Shown: positions 46,746 through 55,520, numbered from the stretch's first letter. The stretch: 64,000 nt of DNA from Metapseudomonas otitidis (GCF_900111835.1 NZ_FOJP01000001.1:62001-126000); one strand, 5' to 3'. Translations and numbers: made by a program. Notes: generated by a model from the letters alone, not told the origin.

Positions 46746-48662
46746 ATGATCCGACTCCAGAACCTCACTCTACAGCGTGGTCCCCAGCGCCTGCTCGAAG
46801 GCGCCGAACTGACCCTGCACACCGGCCAGAAGGTCGGCCTCATCGGCGCCAACGGTGCCGGCAAATCCAGCCTCTTCGCCCTGCTGCGCGGCGAGCTCGG
46901 CCCCGACGCCGGCGATTGCTTCGTGCCGGCCGACTGGCGCATCGCCCACATGCGCCAGGAGGTGGATACCCTCGACCGCCTGGCGGTGGACTACGTCCTC
47001 GACGGCGACGTGCACCTGCGCCGCGTACAGGCCGAACTGGCCGCCGCCGAGGCCGGCCATGACGGCACCGCCATCGCCCGCCTGCACATCGAGCTGGACA
47101 GCGCCGACGGCTACACTGCCGATGCCCGCGCCCGCAAGCTGCTGGCCGGCCTGGGCTTCACCGCCGAGCAGATGGACCGCCGCGTCGGCGACTTCTCCGG
47201 TGGCTGGCGGATGCGCCTGAACCTGGCCCAGGCGCTGATGTGCCCGTCCGAGCTGCTGTTGCTCGACGAGCCCACCAACCACCTGGACCTCGACGCCATC
47301 CTCTGGCTGGAGGAGTGGCTCAAGGGCTACCCCGGCACCCTGCTGCTGATCTCCCACGACCGCGACTTCCTCGATGCCGTGGTGGACAACGTCGCCCATC
47401 TGGAGCAGCAGAAGCTGACCCTCTACCGCGGCGGCTACTCGGCCTTCGAGCGCACCCGCGCCGAGCGCCTGGCGCAGCAGCAACAGGCCTACGAGAAGCA
47501 GCAGGCCCAGCGTGCGCACATGGAGAAGTACATCGCCCGCTTCAAGGCCCAGGCCACCAAGGCCCGCCAGGCGCAGAGCCGGATCAAGGCCCTGGAGCGC
47601 CTGGAGGAACTGGCGCCCGCCCACGTCGATTCGCCCTTCGATTTCGTCTTCCGCGAGGCGGACAAGATCTCCAGCCCGCTGCTGGACGTGTCCGAAGGCC
47701 AGCTCGGCTACGGCGACAAGGTGGTGCTGCAGCAGGTCAAACTGCAGCTCGTTCCCGGCGCGCGCATCGGCCTGCTCGGCCCCAACGGCGCGGGCAAGTC
47801 CACCCTGATCAAGACCCTTTCCGGTGAGCTGGCGCCTGTGGCCGGACGCCTGGCCCGCGGCGAGAACCTCGCCATCGGCTACTTCGCCCAGCACCAGCTG
47901 GACTCCCTCGATCCCAAGGCCAGCCCGTTGCTGCACCTGCAGCGCATCGCCCCGGCCGAGCGCGAGCAGACCCTGCGCGATTTCCTCGGCGGCTTCGACT
48001 TCCGCGGCGACCGCTGCGACGAGCCGGTGCTGAACTTCTCCGGTGGCGAGAAGGCGCGCCTGGCCCTGGCGCTGATCGCCTGGCAGAAGCCCAACCTGCT
48101 GCTGCTCGACGAACCCACCAACCACCTGGACCTGGAGATGCGCCTGGCGCTGACCATGGCCCTGCAGGAGTTCGCCGGCGCGGTGCTGGTGGTCTCCCAC
48201 GATCGCCATCTGCTCAAGAGCACCACCGACGAGTTCCTGCTGGTGGCCGACGGCCGCATCCAGCCCTTCGATGGCGACCTCGACGACTACGCCCGCTGGC
48301 TCGTCGACTACCGTGCCCGCCAGGCGCCGGCCAGCAGCGCTCCCTCGGCTCCCAATGGCGCCGGCACCGACAAGCGCGCCCAGCGCCAGGCCGCCGCCGC
48401 CCTGCGTCAGCAACTGGCGCCGTTCAAGAAGCAGGCCGAGAAGCTGGAGAAGGATCTGGGCAAGGTCCACGAGCAACTGGTCGAGGTGGAAACCCGCCTG
48501 GGCGACGCCGGCCTCTACGAATCGGCGCGCAAGGACGAGCTACGTGAGGCCCTGGCCGAACAGGCCCGCCTGAAGGCCCGCGAGGCCGAGCTGGAAGAAC
48601 AGTGGCTGGAAGCCCTGGAGCACCTCGAGTCGCTGCAGGCCCAACTGGAGGCCGCCGACTGA
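46746..48662 (+). CDS. ABC-F family ATPase, YheS-like
   Basis: A 638-residue soluble protein with two ABC ATPase domains and no membrane segment. Walker A motifs GANGAGKSS (near 34) and GPNGAGKST (near 340), signatures FSGGWRMRL and FSGGEKARL, and DEPTNHLDL twice, with the charged linker (TRAERLAQQQQAYEKQQAQR) between. ABC-F proteins act on the ribosome; YheS relieves nascent-chain stalling in E. coli. The C-terminal coiled coil is rich in Glu/Ala. An mscS-like gene follows with a one-base overlap. Confidence 0.94.
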   Translation: MIRLQNLTLQRGPQRLLEGAELTLHTGQKVGLIGANGAGKSSLFALLRGELGPDAGDCFVPADWRIAHMRQEVDTLDRLAVDYVLDGDVHLRRVQAELAAAEAGHDGTAIARLHIELDSADGYTADARARKLLAGLGFTAEQMDRRVGDFSGGWRMRLNLAQALMCPSELLLLDEPTNHLDLDAILWLEEWLKGYPGTLLLISHDRDFLDAVVDNVAHLEQQKLTLYRGGYSAFERTRAERLAQQQQAYEKQQAQRAHMEKYIARFKAQATKARQAQSRIKALERLEELAPAHVDSPFDFVFREADKISSPLLDVSEGQLGYGDKVVLQQVKLQLVPGARIGLLGPNGAGKSTLIKTLSGELAPVAGRLARGENLAIGYFAQHQLDSLDPKASPLLHLQRIAPAEREQTLRDFLGGFDFRGDRCDEPVLNFSGGEKARLALALIAWQKPNLLLLDEPTNHLDLEMRLALTMALQEFAGAVLVVSHDRHLLKSTTDEFLLVADGRIQPFDGDLDDYARWLVDYRARQAPASSAPSAPNGAGTDKRAQRQAAAALRQQLAPFKKQAEKLEKDLGKVHEQLVEVETRLGDAGLYESARKDELREALAEQARLKAREAELEEQWLEALEHLESLQAQLEAAD

Positions 48663-49201
48663 TGGACGAGCTCGACCTGCTGGCCGCCTGGAGCGAGCCG
48701 CTGATCCGCAGCGCACAGGTGCTGCTCATCCTGTTCCTCGCCTGGCTGGTCCAGCGCCTGGTGACGCGGGGCATCACCCGCCTGGGCAATCGCTACCCGC
48801 AGCTGCCCCAGGAGTTGCTGCTGCCGCTGCGCGGCCTGCTGCGCTGGATGATCCTGGGCAGCGCCTTCATGTTGGTGCTGGAACGCCTGGGGGTGTCCGC
48901 CGAGGTGCTGTGGACGGCCATCACCGGCTTCACCGCCGTGGCAGCGGTGGCGTTCTTCGCCATCTGGAGCGTGCTCTCCAACATGTTCTGCGCGGTGCTG
49001 ATCTTCTCCCTCGGGCCGTTCCGCCTGGGCGACACGGTGGAGGTGGTGGAGAGCGCCGACAAGCCCGGCGTGAAGGGCCGCGTGGTGGCCATCAACCTCT
49101 TCTACACCACCCTGCAGGACGTCACCGAAGGGGCCGCTGGCGCGCTCATCCAGGTGCCCAACAGCCTGTTCTTCCAGAAAGCCGTGCGCCGCTGGCGCTG
49201 A
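48662..49201 (+). CDS. Short mechanosensitive ion channel, MscS type
   Basis: A 179-residue membrane protein with three hydrophobic segments. The third segment and what follows (AFFAIWSVLSNMFCAVLIF, then FRLGDTVEV and GRVVAINLFYTTLQD) are the MscS pore helix and beta domain. The usual C-terminal alpha/beta chamber is absent: the protein stops near IQVPNSLFFQKAV, where MscS would continue about 100 residues. The stop of the ABC-F gene overlaps its ATG. Short MscS forms of this kind are known in Pseudomonas. Confidence 0.87.
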   Translation: MDELDLLAAWSEPLIRSAQVLLILFLAWLVQRLVTRGITRLGNRYPQLPQELLLPLRGLLRWMILGSAFMLVLERLGVSAEVLWTAITGFTAVAAVAFFAIWSVLSNMFCAVLIFSLGPFRLGDTVEVVESADKPGVKGRVVAINLFYTTLQDVTEGAAGALIQVPNSLFFQKAVRRWR

Positions 49202-49281
49202 GCGCCGGCCGGGGGCTGTGCAGCGAACCCGCTGCGGAGTAGGCTGCCTGACCCCAACCCTGAAATTCCCGAGGTCCTGCC

Positions 49282-49914
49282 ATGGCTCTACACACCTGGC
49301 TCGCATTTCTGGTCGCCTGCTGGGTGATCAGCCTGTCTCCTGGCGCGGGCGCCATCGCGTCCATGTCCTCCGGCCTGCAATACGGCTTCCTGCGTGGCTA
49401 CTGGAACGCCATCGGCCTGCAACTGGGCCTGGCGCTGCAGATCGCCATCGTCGCTGCTGGCGTGGGCGCCATCCTCGCCACCTCGGCCATGGCCTTCGGC
49501 CTGATCAAGTGGTTCGGCGTGGCCTACCTCGCCTACCTGGCCTACCGCCAGTGGCGCGCGCTGCCCAGTGACCTCGACGCCGGTGCCGGCGAGCGTCCTC
49601 TCGGGCGGCCGCTGACCATGGTGCTGCGCGGCTTTCTGGTGAACGTGAGCAACCCCAAGGCGATCGTCTTCATGCTCGCCGTGCTGCCGCAGTTCATCGA
49701 TCCCCACGCCCCGCTGCTGCCGCAGTACCTGGTGATGGGCGCGACCATGATCACCGTCGACCTGATCGTCATGGCCGGCTACACCGGCCTGGCTGCCAAG
49801 GTGCTGCGCCTGCTGCGCTCCCCGGCCCAGCAGCGCACCATGAACCGCACCTTCGCTGCACTGTTCGTCGGCGCTGCCGCCCTGCTGGCCACCGTGCGCC
49901 GCGCCCCGGCGTGA
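49282..49914 (+). CDS. LysE/RhtB family amino-acid exporter
   Basis: A 210-residue inner-membrane protein with about six helices; SLSPGAGAIASMSSGLQYG near the start and the conserved NVSNPKAIVFMLAVLPQF are hallmarks of the RhtB branch. It exports small amino acids or homoserine-lactone-related compounds; the real substrate is not evident. It stands alone between the channel gene and an SseB-like gene. Confidence 0.87.
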   Translation: MALHTWLAFLVACWVISLSPGAGAIASMSSGLQYGFLRGYWNAIGLQLGLALQIAIVAAGVGAILATSAMAFGLIKWFGVAYLAYLAYRQWRALPSDLDAGAGERPLGRPLTMVLRGFLVNVSNPKAIVFMLAVLPQFIDPHAPLLPQYLVMGATMITVDLIVMAGYTGLAAKVLRLLRSPAQQRTMNRTFAALFVGAAALLATVRRAPA

Positions 49915-50002
49915 TGCAGTCGATGCCCCAAGCGTGACCCGGCGCCGCGACAGCGCGGCGCCCGGCCAATAGGCTGCCGGTCTTCTTTTGCGGAGCACCG
50001 GC

Positions 50003-50341
50003 ATGCCGCCATCCCATACCCACGCCGGGGTCTACGGCGACTCCCCCGACCTCGCCATCGCCCCCGTCAGCCACCCGCCGCTGGAGCGTGCGCTGCATGC
50101 CGCCTGCCGTGACATGGGCTTGACCGAGGCCTACCTGGCCGCCCTGCGCGACCCCGCCATCGGCCCCGAGCCGCGCCTGCTGCTGGGCGTGACGGGCTCC
50201 GACCTGGGCGGCCGTCGGCGCCTGGCGACGCTGGTGGCGCAGATGCTGCCGGATGAGCTGGAACTGGACCTGATCGAACTGGAGGACGACAGCCTCTCCA
50301 ACGCCCTGCGCGAGTGCTGCCAGGCGTTCTACCGGGTCTGA
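50003..50341 (+). CDS. SseB C-terminal-like protein
   Basis: A 112-residue protein with YLAALRDPAIGPEPRLLLGVTG and the acidic LELDLIELEDDSLSN tail, resembling the C-terminal domain of SseB (enhanced serine sensitivity). Function unknown. ATG 50003 was chosen because CGGAGC lies just upstream; an ATG 15 bases earlier is possible. The domain call is by pattern only. Confidence 0.6.
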   Translation: MPPSHTHAGVYGDSPDLAIAPVSHPPLERALHAACRDMGLTEAYLAALRDPAIGPEPRLLLGVTGSDLGGRRRLATLVAQMLPDELELDLIELEDDSLSNALRECCQAFYRV

Positions 50342-50384
50342 GGGAATCGGACGGGCGACCCTGTGGGCCGCCCGTCGCATCGGG

Positions 50385-51128
50385 TCAGCGCAGGATGCGC
50401 GCCGGCTCGTCCGGCGGCAGCGCCGGTTGCATGGGCTGGACGTCGAAGGTGGTGGTGCCACCGCCCAGCTGCTCTTCCATCTGCCGGGCGACGTCCTCGC
50501 CCAGCGAGCGCGACACCTCGCGCACCACGCGGCCACGGTTGTGGCTGATGCGTGCATCACGGCCGTTCACCAGCTTCACGTCCTGGGCTTCGCCCATGGC
50601 GGTGAAGGCCGAGGACACCTGGAAGGTCTTGGTGTCGATCAGGCTGAAGTCCGCCACCAGGGTCAGGCCCAGCACGCTGGAGTAGCTGTCGGTGTTGTCC
50701 AGGGCGTTGGTGTCCTGGCGGAAGTCCGCATCCGACACGGTGCCGAACAGCACGTAGTCGGCACCGGGGAACTGCCCGTCACGGATGCGCTGGATCACGT
50801 CGTAGATCGCCTGGCTTTCCGGGTCGCCGCTGAAGGGGCGGGCCTGGACGAGCTGGAAGCGCCCGCGCTTGATGATCTCGCCACGGATGTCCCCGGAGAA
50901 CTTGCGCAGCTCGCCGCGCTCGACGTAGCTGTAGTTGCCCTCTTCCTCGTGGTAGCTGCTGGAGGAATGCCCGGTGTAGGGGCCGTACTGGGCGTTGTCC
51001 CTGGAGTCGACGGTGCGGAAGTACTGGCTCACCTGCTGCTCGTAGGCCAGGTCCGCCACCGCCACCTTGGGTGCGGCCTGGCTGGCGAAGGCCAGGGCCG
51101 CGGCCAACAGGCCGATCAGTGCTCGCAT
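50385..51128 (-). CDS. Exported CsgG/curli-type protein of a lipoprotein cluster
   Basis: A 247-residue secreted protein with a type I signal peptide (FASQA|APK) and no lipobox. The core (VAVADLAYE, FSGDIRGEIIKRGRFQLV, DYVLFGTVSDADFRQD, VVADFSLIDTKTFQVSSAFTAMGEAQDV) looks like the CsgG/LpoB-type alpha/beta fold found in penicillin-binding-protein activators and curli secretion proteins. It is the last of four consecutive minus-strand genes and follows the LpoB-like gene by 3 bp. No activity is known for this member. Confidence 0.75.
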   Translation of the reverse strand: MRALIGLLAAALAFASQAAPKVAVADLAYEQQVSQYFRTVDSRDNAQYGPYTGHSSSSYHEEEGNYSYVERGELRKFSGDIRGEIIKRGRFQLVQARPFSGDPESQAIYDVIQRIRDGQFPGADYVLFGTVSDADFRQDTNALDNTDSYSSVLGLTLVADFSLIDTKTFQVSSAFTAMGEAQDVKLVNGRDARISHNRGRVVREVSRSLGEDVARQMEEQLGGGTTTFDVQPMQPALPPDEPARILR

Positions 51129-51131
51129 GGG

Positions 51132-51725
51132 TCAGCGCTCCGTGGTCTTGCGGATTTCCTTCTCGTCCATCCACTCCGCCAGGCCGCTTTCCACGTCGAT
51201 CAGCTGCAGGCTGAACTTGTAGAACACGTCCTTGTAGTCGCTGCTGCGCTTGACGATGGAGCTGATGGAGCCTTCGAGACGGTACTTGGCGGCGACCATG
51301 TTGCCGGTCTTGGCGACGGTGGAGTTCTTGTACAGGCCGCTCTGGTTCTGCAGCTTGAGCTGGTCCACCTGGCTCTGCATGTCGGTGTTGTCGCTGGCGA
51401 AGCGGGCGGTGCCGGATTTCAGCAACTGGGTCTTGATGCTGGTGGTGATCTCGCGGGTGTCGATGTATTCGCTGGTCTTGTTCTTCACGTCGTAGACCTG
51501 GATCACCGGGCGGCCGCGCAGCACGCCGGACTGGGCCAGGGAACGGGTCATGGACTCGGCGATCATCTGCAGATCGGTGGAGCCGAATTCGTTGGTGATC
51601 AGCTCGACGGCCTTGCTGTCGCCGTAGCTGATGTTGCCGCCGCCGAGCACCGGCGAGGGCTTGGAGGCGCAGCCGGAAACGGCGATGACGAAGGCGGCGA
51701 TGCAGGTGGTGCGGAAAAGGCGCAT
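51132..51725 (-). CDS. LpoB-like outer-membrane lipoprotein (PBP activator family)
   Basis: A 197-residue lipoprotein with lipobox VSGC (Cys19). The mature part has the LpoB fold patterns GSTDLQMIAESMTRSLAQSG, RPVIQVYDVKNKTSEYIDT and the closing FSLQLIDVESGLAEWMDEKEIRK. In enterics LpoB activates PBP1b. Pseudomonas uses LpoP for that enzyme, so the partner of this protein is uncertain and may lie in the same cluster. Confidence 0.82.
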   Translation of the reverse strand: MRLFRTTCIAAFVIAVSGCASKPSPVLGGGNISYGDSKAVELITNEFGSTDLQMIAESMTRSLAQSGVLRGRPVIQVYDVKNKTSEYIDTREITTSIKTQLLKSGTARFASDNTDMQSQVDQLKLQNQSGLYKNSTVAKTGNMVAAKYRLEGSISSIVKRSSDYKDVFYKFSLQLIDVESGLAEWMDEKEIRKTTER

Positions 51726-51756
51726 GGGGGCTCTCGCTTGACGGTCGGGTTCAGGG

Positions 51757-52113
51757 TCAGTCAGGGGTGTTCATTTCCAGGCGGAAGTCGGTGGCCTGGG
51801 GCACCGGCGCGATGGCGGGCAGGTAGGTGGTCTGCGAGCCGTAGAGGGGCAGGGCCTTCCAGGCTTCCTCGCCGGCGACCGGGAAGCCGTCCTTGTCCAG
51901 CCAGGCGAAGCGGTAGTAGAGGGTGCGGTTCTGCTTGTGGGTGTTGACCAGCTTCACCTTGACGGTGAGGAAGCCGTTCTCGCGGGCGACGCGCATGGTG
52001 TCGACCTCGATGTCCTCCACCTCGCCCATGGGGGCCAGCTTGCTGGAGGCGGTTTCGTGGCTGCAGCCGGTGAGCAGGGCCAGGGTGAGCCCGGCGATCA
52101 GTAAGGTGCGCAT
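51757..52113 (-). CDS. YcfL/DUF1425 family lipoprotein
   Basis: A 118-residue lipoprotein, lipobox LTGC (Cys17). The mature domain RVARENGFLTVKVKLVNTHKQN, YYRFAWLDKDGFPV and the aromatic LPLYGSQTTYLPAIAP match the YcfL family (DUF1425), whose fold is an immunoglobulin-like beta sandwich. In E. coli ycfL sits next to lpoB, and the same pairing is kept here. Confidence 0.85.
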   Translation of the reverse strand: MRTLLIAGLTLALLTGCSHETASSKLAPMGEVEDIEVDTMRVARENGFLTVKVKLVNTHKQNRTLYYRFAWLDKDGFPVAGEEAWKALPLYGSQTTYLPAIAPVPQATDFRLEMNTPD

Positions 52114-52121
52114 GTGTGTCC

Positions 52122-53519
52122 TCAGGGCATGTGGGTGCTGGCCACGGCGGGCACGCCGGGCGTTGGGGTTCGGGTGGCGGCGCCGTGGGCGAAGACCTGG
52201 CCGGCCACCACGCGGACGGGGATGACCTGGTAGGGCCGTTCCACCTTCAGGTCCAACTCGGCGAGCCCGTGGGCGGTGGGCAGGGTGAGGCGGTGCTCGC
52301 CCCGGCTCAGGCGCAGGCGGGCGACGCGGATGCTGTTGGGCAGGGTGCGCCAGGTGCGTTCGTCGGCGCCTTCGGTGAGGGTCGACATCAGGCCCACGGC
52401 GAGGCTCGCCCAGGGGTTGCCGTTGTCGTTCAGCTGCTTCTGTGCCACCCCACGGGAGACGGCGCGCACGGTGGTGCGCAGGATGATCCCGGGCATGTCG
52501 TCCAGCAGGGCGCGGTAGGACATGGCGCGGATGCTGCCCAGCTCGGTGAGCTCGGCGGCCTCGCCGTCGATCAGCAGGTCGGAAGGCGGGCGGGTGGTGT
52601 TGTCGTCCCGCAGTACCGGGAAGGACACGGTGCTGACCACCAGGCCCGAATCCAGGGGCAGCGGCAGGGGGATGCGCACCGAGTCACGGGCCGGGGCGAA
52701 GCCACTCTGGATCACCACCAGCACCTCGCTTTCGTCCGCCTCCGGTGGCGGTGAGTCGAGGTCCAGCAGGGCCTGTTCCAGCAGCGGCGTCTCCGGGCGC
52801 AGTTCGGCGGCCTTGCGGTAGCCGGGGGCGGCCAGGCCGCGCTCGCCGAGGGCTTCGTAGACGAAGCCGGCGAGGTAGTGGCTGAAGGCGCTCTGGTAGC
52901 TGTTCTTCAGCCCCAGCACCTCGGGGGCGTTGAGGGCGCCCACCGGGTAGCCGTTGAGGTCCTTCAGCTCGGTGGTGACGCCCTGGCGCTCGGCCTCTTC
53001 CTCGCGCTCGAGGTATTCCTTGTCGCGCAGTTCGGCGATCAGCGCCTCGCGCTCGTGGGTCTTCTTGATCTCGGTGCGGGCGCTGTCGAAGTCGTTGAGG
53101 GCCAGGTCGTTGAGGGCCATCTGCGTGGTCAGCATGACCTTCTCGTAGTCGTAGCCCTCGTAGCGGCGCATCTTGTCGTTGATCAGGTAGGCGCTGAACT
53201 CGGCCAGGTAGCGGCCCGGGTCGGCCTTGACCGCCTCTTCCCACTGGTACACCTGCTGGTCGGCCTGGCGCCAGGCGGCCTGGCTGCCGGCGAAGTCGCC
53301 CCGGGAGCGCAGCAGCTCGCCCTTCTCCAGGTAATACAGCAGGTCCTTGTCCTCGCCGTCGTTGTTGGCTTCGAGCAGGCCGATGGCGCCGTCGACGTTG
53401 CCGCTGGCGAGGTACTGGCTGGTTTCGGTGAGTTCGCTCTGGTAGCTGCGAAAGACGGTACAACCGCTGAGCGCGAGGGGGATGCAGACCGCGAGGGCGG
53501 TAAGTGCACGGGGGAGCAT
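52122..53519 (-). CDS. COG3014 family TPR lipoprotein
   Basis: A 465-residue lipoprotein with lipobox LSGC (Cys20) and helical repeats (LASGNVDGAIGLLEANNDG; GELLRSRGDFAGSQAAWRQAD; ALNDLALNDFDSARTEIKKTHE). The C-terminal third is beta-rich. COG3014 proteins are conserved beside ycfL and lpoB but have no assigned function. GGAAGAGG precedes the ATG at 53519. It is the first gene of the four-gene unit (8 bp to the ycfL-like gene). Confidence 0.83.
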   Translation of the reverse strand: MLPRALTALAVCIPLALSGCTVFRSYQSELTETSQYLASGNVDGAIGLLEANNDGEDKDLLYYLEKGELLRSRGDFAGSQAAWRQADQQVYQWEEAVKADPGRYLAEFSAYLINDKMRRYEGYDYEKVMLTTQMALNDLALNDFDSARTEIKKTHEREALIAELRDKEYLEREEEAERQGVTTELKDLNGYPVGALNAPEVLGLKNSYQSAFSHYLAGFVYEALGERGLAAPGYRKAAELRPETPLLEQALLDLDSPPPEADESEVLVVIQSGFAPARDSVRIPLPLPLDSGLVVSTVSFPVLRDDNTTRPPSDLLIDGEAAELTELGSIRAMSYRALLDDMPGIILRTTVRAVSRGVAQKQLNDNGNPWASLAVGLMSTLTEGADERTWRTLPNSIRVARLRLSRGEHRLTLPTAHGLAELDLKVERPYQVIPVRVVAGQVFAHGAATRTPTPGVPAVASTHMP

Positions 53520-53777
53520 GACGGCCTCTTCCAATCCTTGATACTGCCAGCCGGTGAGGGCTGATCCAGGCGTGCACTGGCTGTACGGCGGCGTCCTGCC
53601 AATCCCCACGCGAGGGGGCTTCGTCACGGTGCCGGGACGAGCCGGCGCAGTATATGCGAAAAGGCCGGGCGGTGATGGCGCCCTGGTGGCAATGAAGGGG
53701 CGTACGATTCGTCTCCCGTCGGCGTCGGAGCCCGTCCGCTGGCATACTGCGCGCCCATTTCCCAGCAGGAGACGCCC

Positions 53778-54230
53778 ATGCGTGTGTGGATCGATGCCGA
53801 TGCCTGCCCCCGGGCAGCCAAGGACCAGGTCATCAAGTTCGCCCTCAAGCGCCACTTCGAGGTGGTGCTGGTGGCCGGCCAGAGCCAGGTCAAGCCGGCC
53901 TTCGCCTGCGTGCGCCTGGTGGTGGTGCCCAGCGGGCCGGATGCGGCGGACGATCACCTGGTGGAGCAGGCCGAGCCGGGCGACCTGGTGATCTGCAGCG
54001 ATGTGCCGCTGGCCGACCGGCTGATCAAGAAGGGTGTGGCGGCCCTCGACCCTCGGGGGCGCGAGTTCGACGAGCGCAACATGGGCGAGCGCCTGGCGGT
54101 GCGCAACCTGATGACCGACCTGCGCGACCAGGGCCAGATGGGCGGCGGCCAGGCCCCCTATGGCGAGCGCGAGCGCCAGGCCTTCGCCAATGCGCTGGAC
54201 CGCCTGCTGACACGTCTCAGCCGGGGCTGA
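53778..54230 (+). CDS. UPF0178 (YaiI/YqxD) family protein
   Basis: A 150-residue protein with the DUF188 signature: MRVWIDADACPRAAKDQV, GPDAADDHLVEQAEPGDLVICSDVPLADRL and GREFDERNMGERLA. The fold is PIN-like with an acidic cluster (Asp6, Asp8) suggestive of a nuclease, but no activity is proven. It is convergent with the thioesterase gene, whose stop directly abuts its own. The 258-bp region upstream shows no gene. Confidence 0.88.
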   Translation: MRVWIDADACPRAAKDQVIKFALKRHFEVVLVAGQSQVKPAFACVRLVVVPSGPDAADDHLVEQAEPGDLVICSDVPLADRLIKKGVAALDPRGREFDERNMGERLAVRNLMTDLRDQGQMGGGQAPYGERERQAFANALDRLLTRLSRG

Positions 54231-54701
54231 TCAGCCGCAGAGGTAGGTACCCGTCCCCACCGCCACCAGCGTGCCGTCGTCGGCATGCAGTTCCGAGCGC
54301 ACCACCGCCACCTTGTTGCCCGCGCGCAGCGGCACCGCCGTGGCGGTGAACCGCGCGCCGCGCCCGGGGCGCAGGTAGTCGATGCGCAGGTCGATGGTGC
54401 CGAGCTTCGAGAGCCGCGCCATGCGCTCGCCGGTGGACAGGTGCTGGTGCCGCTGGAAGGCACCGATCAGCGCCATGGCGCCGCCGGTGACGTCCAGCAG
54501 CGAGGCGATCACGCCGCCATGGAGGATGCCGTGGACGAAGTTGCCGATCAGCTCGGGCTTCATCGGCAGGTGCATGGTCACCCGCTCGGCGGACAGCTCG
54601 TCCAGCTGGATGCCGAGGGACTGGTTGAAGGGGATGCGCTCGAAGAACTGGCGCACCGCGTCCTGCAGCTCCGGGGTGAGGATGAAGGTGTTGTCGGGCA
54701 T
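54231..54701 (-). CDS. Hotdog-fold thioesterase, PaaI/YigI type
   Basis: A 156-residue thioesterase with GNFVHGILHGGVIASLLDVTGGAMAL (the hotdog helix and the HGGV segment) and DLRIDYLRPGRGARFTATA. The enzymes cleave acyl-CoA esters; the substrate is unknown. ATG 54701 gives the usual length; an upstream open frame of 44 codons has no family resemblance. It lies 147 bp downstream of the elbB stop on the same strand. Confidence 0.85.
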   Translation of the reverse strand: MPDNTFILTPELQDAVRQFFERIPFNQSLGIQLDELSAERVTMHLPMKPELIGNFVHGILHGGVIASLLDVTGGAMALIGAFQRHQHLSTGERMARLSKLGTIDLRIDYLRPGRGARFTATAVPLRAGNKVAVVRSELHADDGTLVAVGTGTYLCG

Positions 54702-54810
54702 GGCGCACCTGGGCACGAAAGGCAGGGATTCGACGCTGCCGCAGCCGTGGGTGCTCGGACAAGGGGGCTGGCCCGTGCAGCGGAGGGAATGGCCGGATCG
54801 GCCTGGAGGG

Positions 54811-54862
54811 GCGGCCGGGCGGCCGCTCCTCACGGGTCAGGCGCGGGTCAGGCGTGGGTCAG
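54811..54862. repeat. Hairpin and 11-bp tandem repeat at the 3' end of elbB
   Basis: CGGGTCAGGCG occurs twice in tandem (54833-54843, 54844-54854) and a third partial copy follows; the elbB stop codon is in the second unit. Beyond it, GCGGCCG (54811-54817) and CGGCCGC (54820-54826) form a hairpin without a T-run. Confidence 0.6.
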
Positions 54863-55507
54863 TTCCAGCACCCGGTCCACCAGCTTGTAGATGCCGGAGG
54901 CGGCTTCGCTGATGGATTGCGCCAGCATGTAGGCCGGGGTGCTCACCAGCTTGCGGCCTTCGTCCTCGACGATGTCGCCGACAGCGCATTCGACGTGCTG
55001 GGCGCCCATGCTTTCCAGGGCCTTGGCGGTGTCGGCGTCGTTGCCGATGGTGCAGGCGACGCCCTCGCCGTAGATCTTCGCCGCCAGGTGCGGCGCGATG
55101 CAGATCAGGCCAACGGGCTTGCCGGCCTGGGCGAAGGCCTGGGCGGCGGCGAGCACGTCCGGCTGGACCTGGCAGGCAGGGCCGTTGAAGGCGAAGTCGC
55201 TGAGGTTCTTCGCGGCACCGAAACCACCGGGGATGATCAGCGCGTCGAAGTCCTCGGCCTTCAGCTCGCGCACGTCCTTCACGGCGCCACGGGCGATCCG
55301 CGCGGACTCGGTGAGCACGTTGCGGCTCTCGGGCATTTCCTCGCCGGTGAGGTGGTTGAGCACGTGGTGCTGGGCGACGTTGGGGGCGAAGCACTGCACC
55401 TTGGCCCCGCGCTGGTCCAGGCGCAGCAGGGTGATGACGCTCTCGTGGATCTCGGCGCCGTCGTAGACACCGCAGCCGGACAGGATGACGGCAACGTGCT
55501 TGTTCAT
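54848..55507 (-). CDS. elbB: ElbB glyoxalase-like DJ-1/PfpI family protein
   Basis: A 219-residue DJ-1 superfamily protein. MNKHVAVILSGCGVYDGAEIHE at the start, IIPGGFGAAKNLSDF and GLICIAPHLAAKIYG with the nucleophilic cysteine in CIAP are typical of ElbB. Glyoxalase III activity on glyoxal has been reported for members; an older link to isoprenoid synthesis is weak. AGGAGAG precedes the ATG at 55507. An esterase gene ends 13 bases upstream, so they are probably co-transcribed. The stop lies in an 11-bp tandem repeat. Confidence 0.9.
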   Translation of the reverse strand: MNKHVAVILSGCGVYDGAEIHESVITLLRLDQRGAKVQCFAPNVAQHHVLNHLTGEEMPESRNVLTESARIARGAVKDVRELKAEDFDALIIPGGFGAAKNLSDFAFNGPACQVQPDVLAAAQAFAQAGKPVGLICIAPHLAAKIYGEGVACTIGNDADTAKALESMGAQHVECAVGDIVEDEGRKLVSTPAYMLAQSISEAASGIYKLVDRVLELTHA

Positions 55508-55520
55508 GGTTCTCTCCTTT

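Noticed and set aside
45248-46951. Minus-strand 567-codon Gly/Arg/Ser-rich frame across algP
   Set aside because: It is the complement of the KPAA repeats, gives low-complexity sequence, and has no start signal or family match.
53520-53777. Possible small gene upstream of the UPF0178 gene
   Set aside because: Frames in this gap read into neighbours out of phase and show no conserved sequence or ribosome site.
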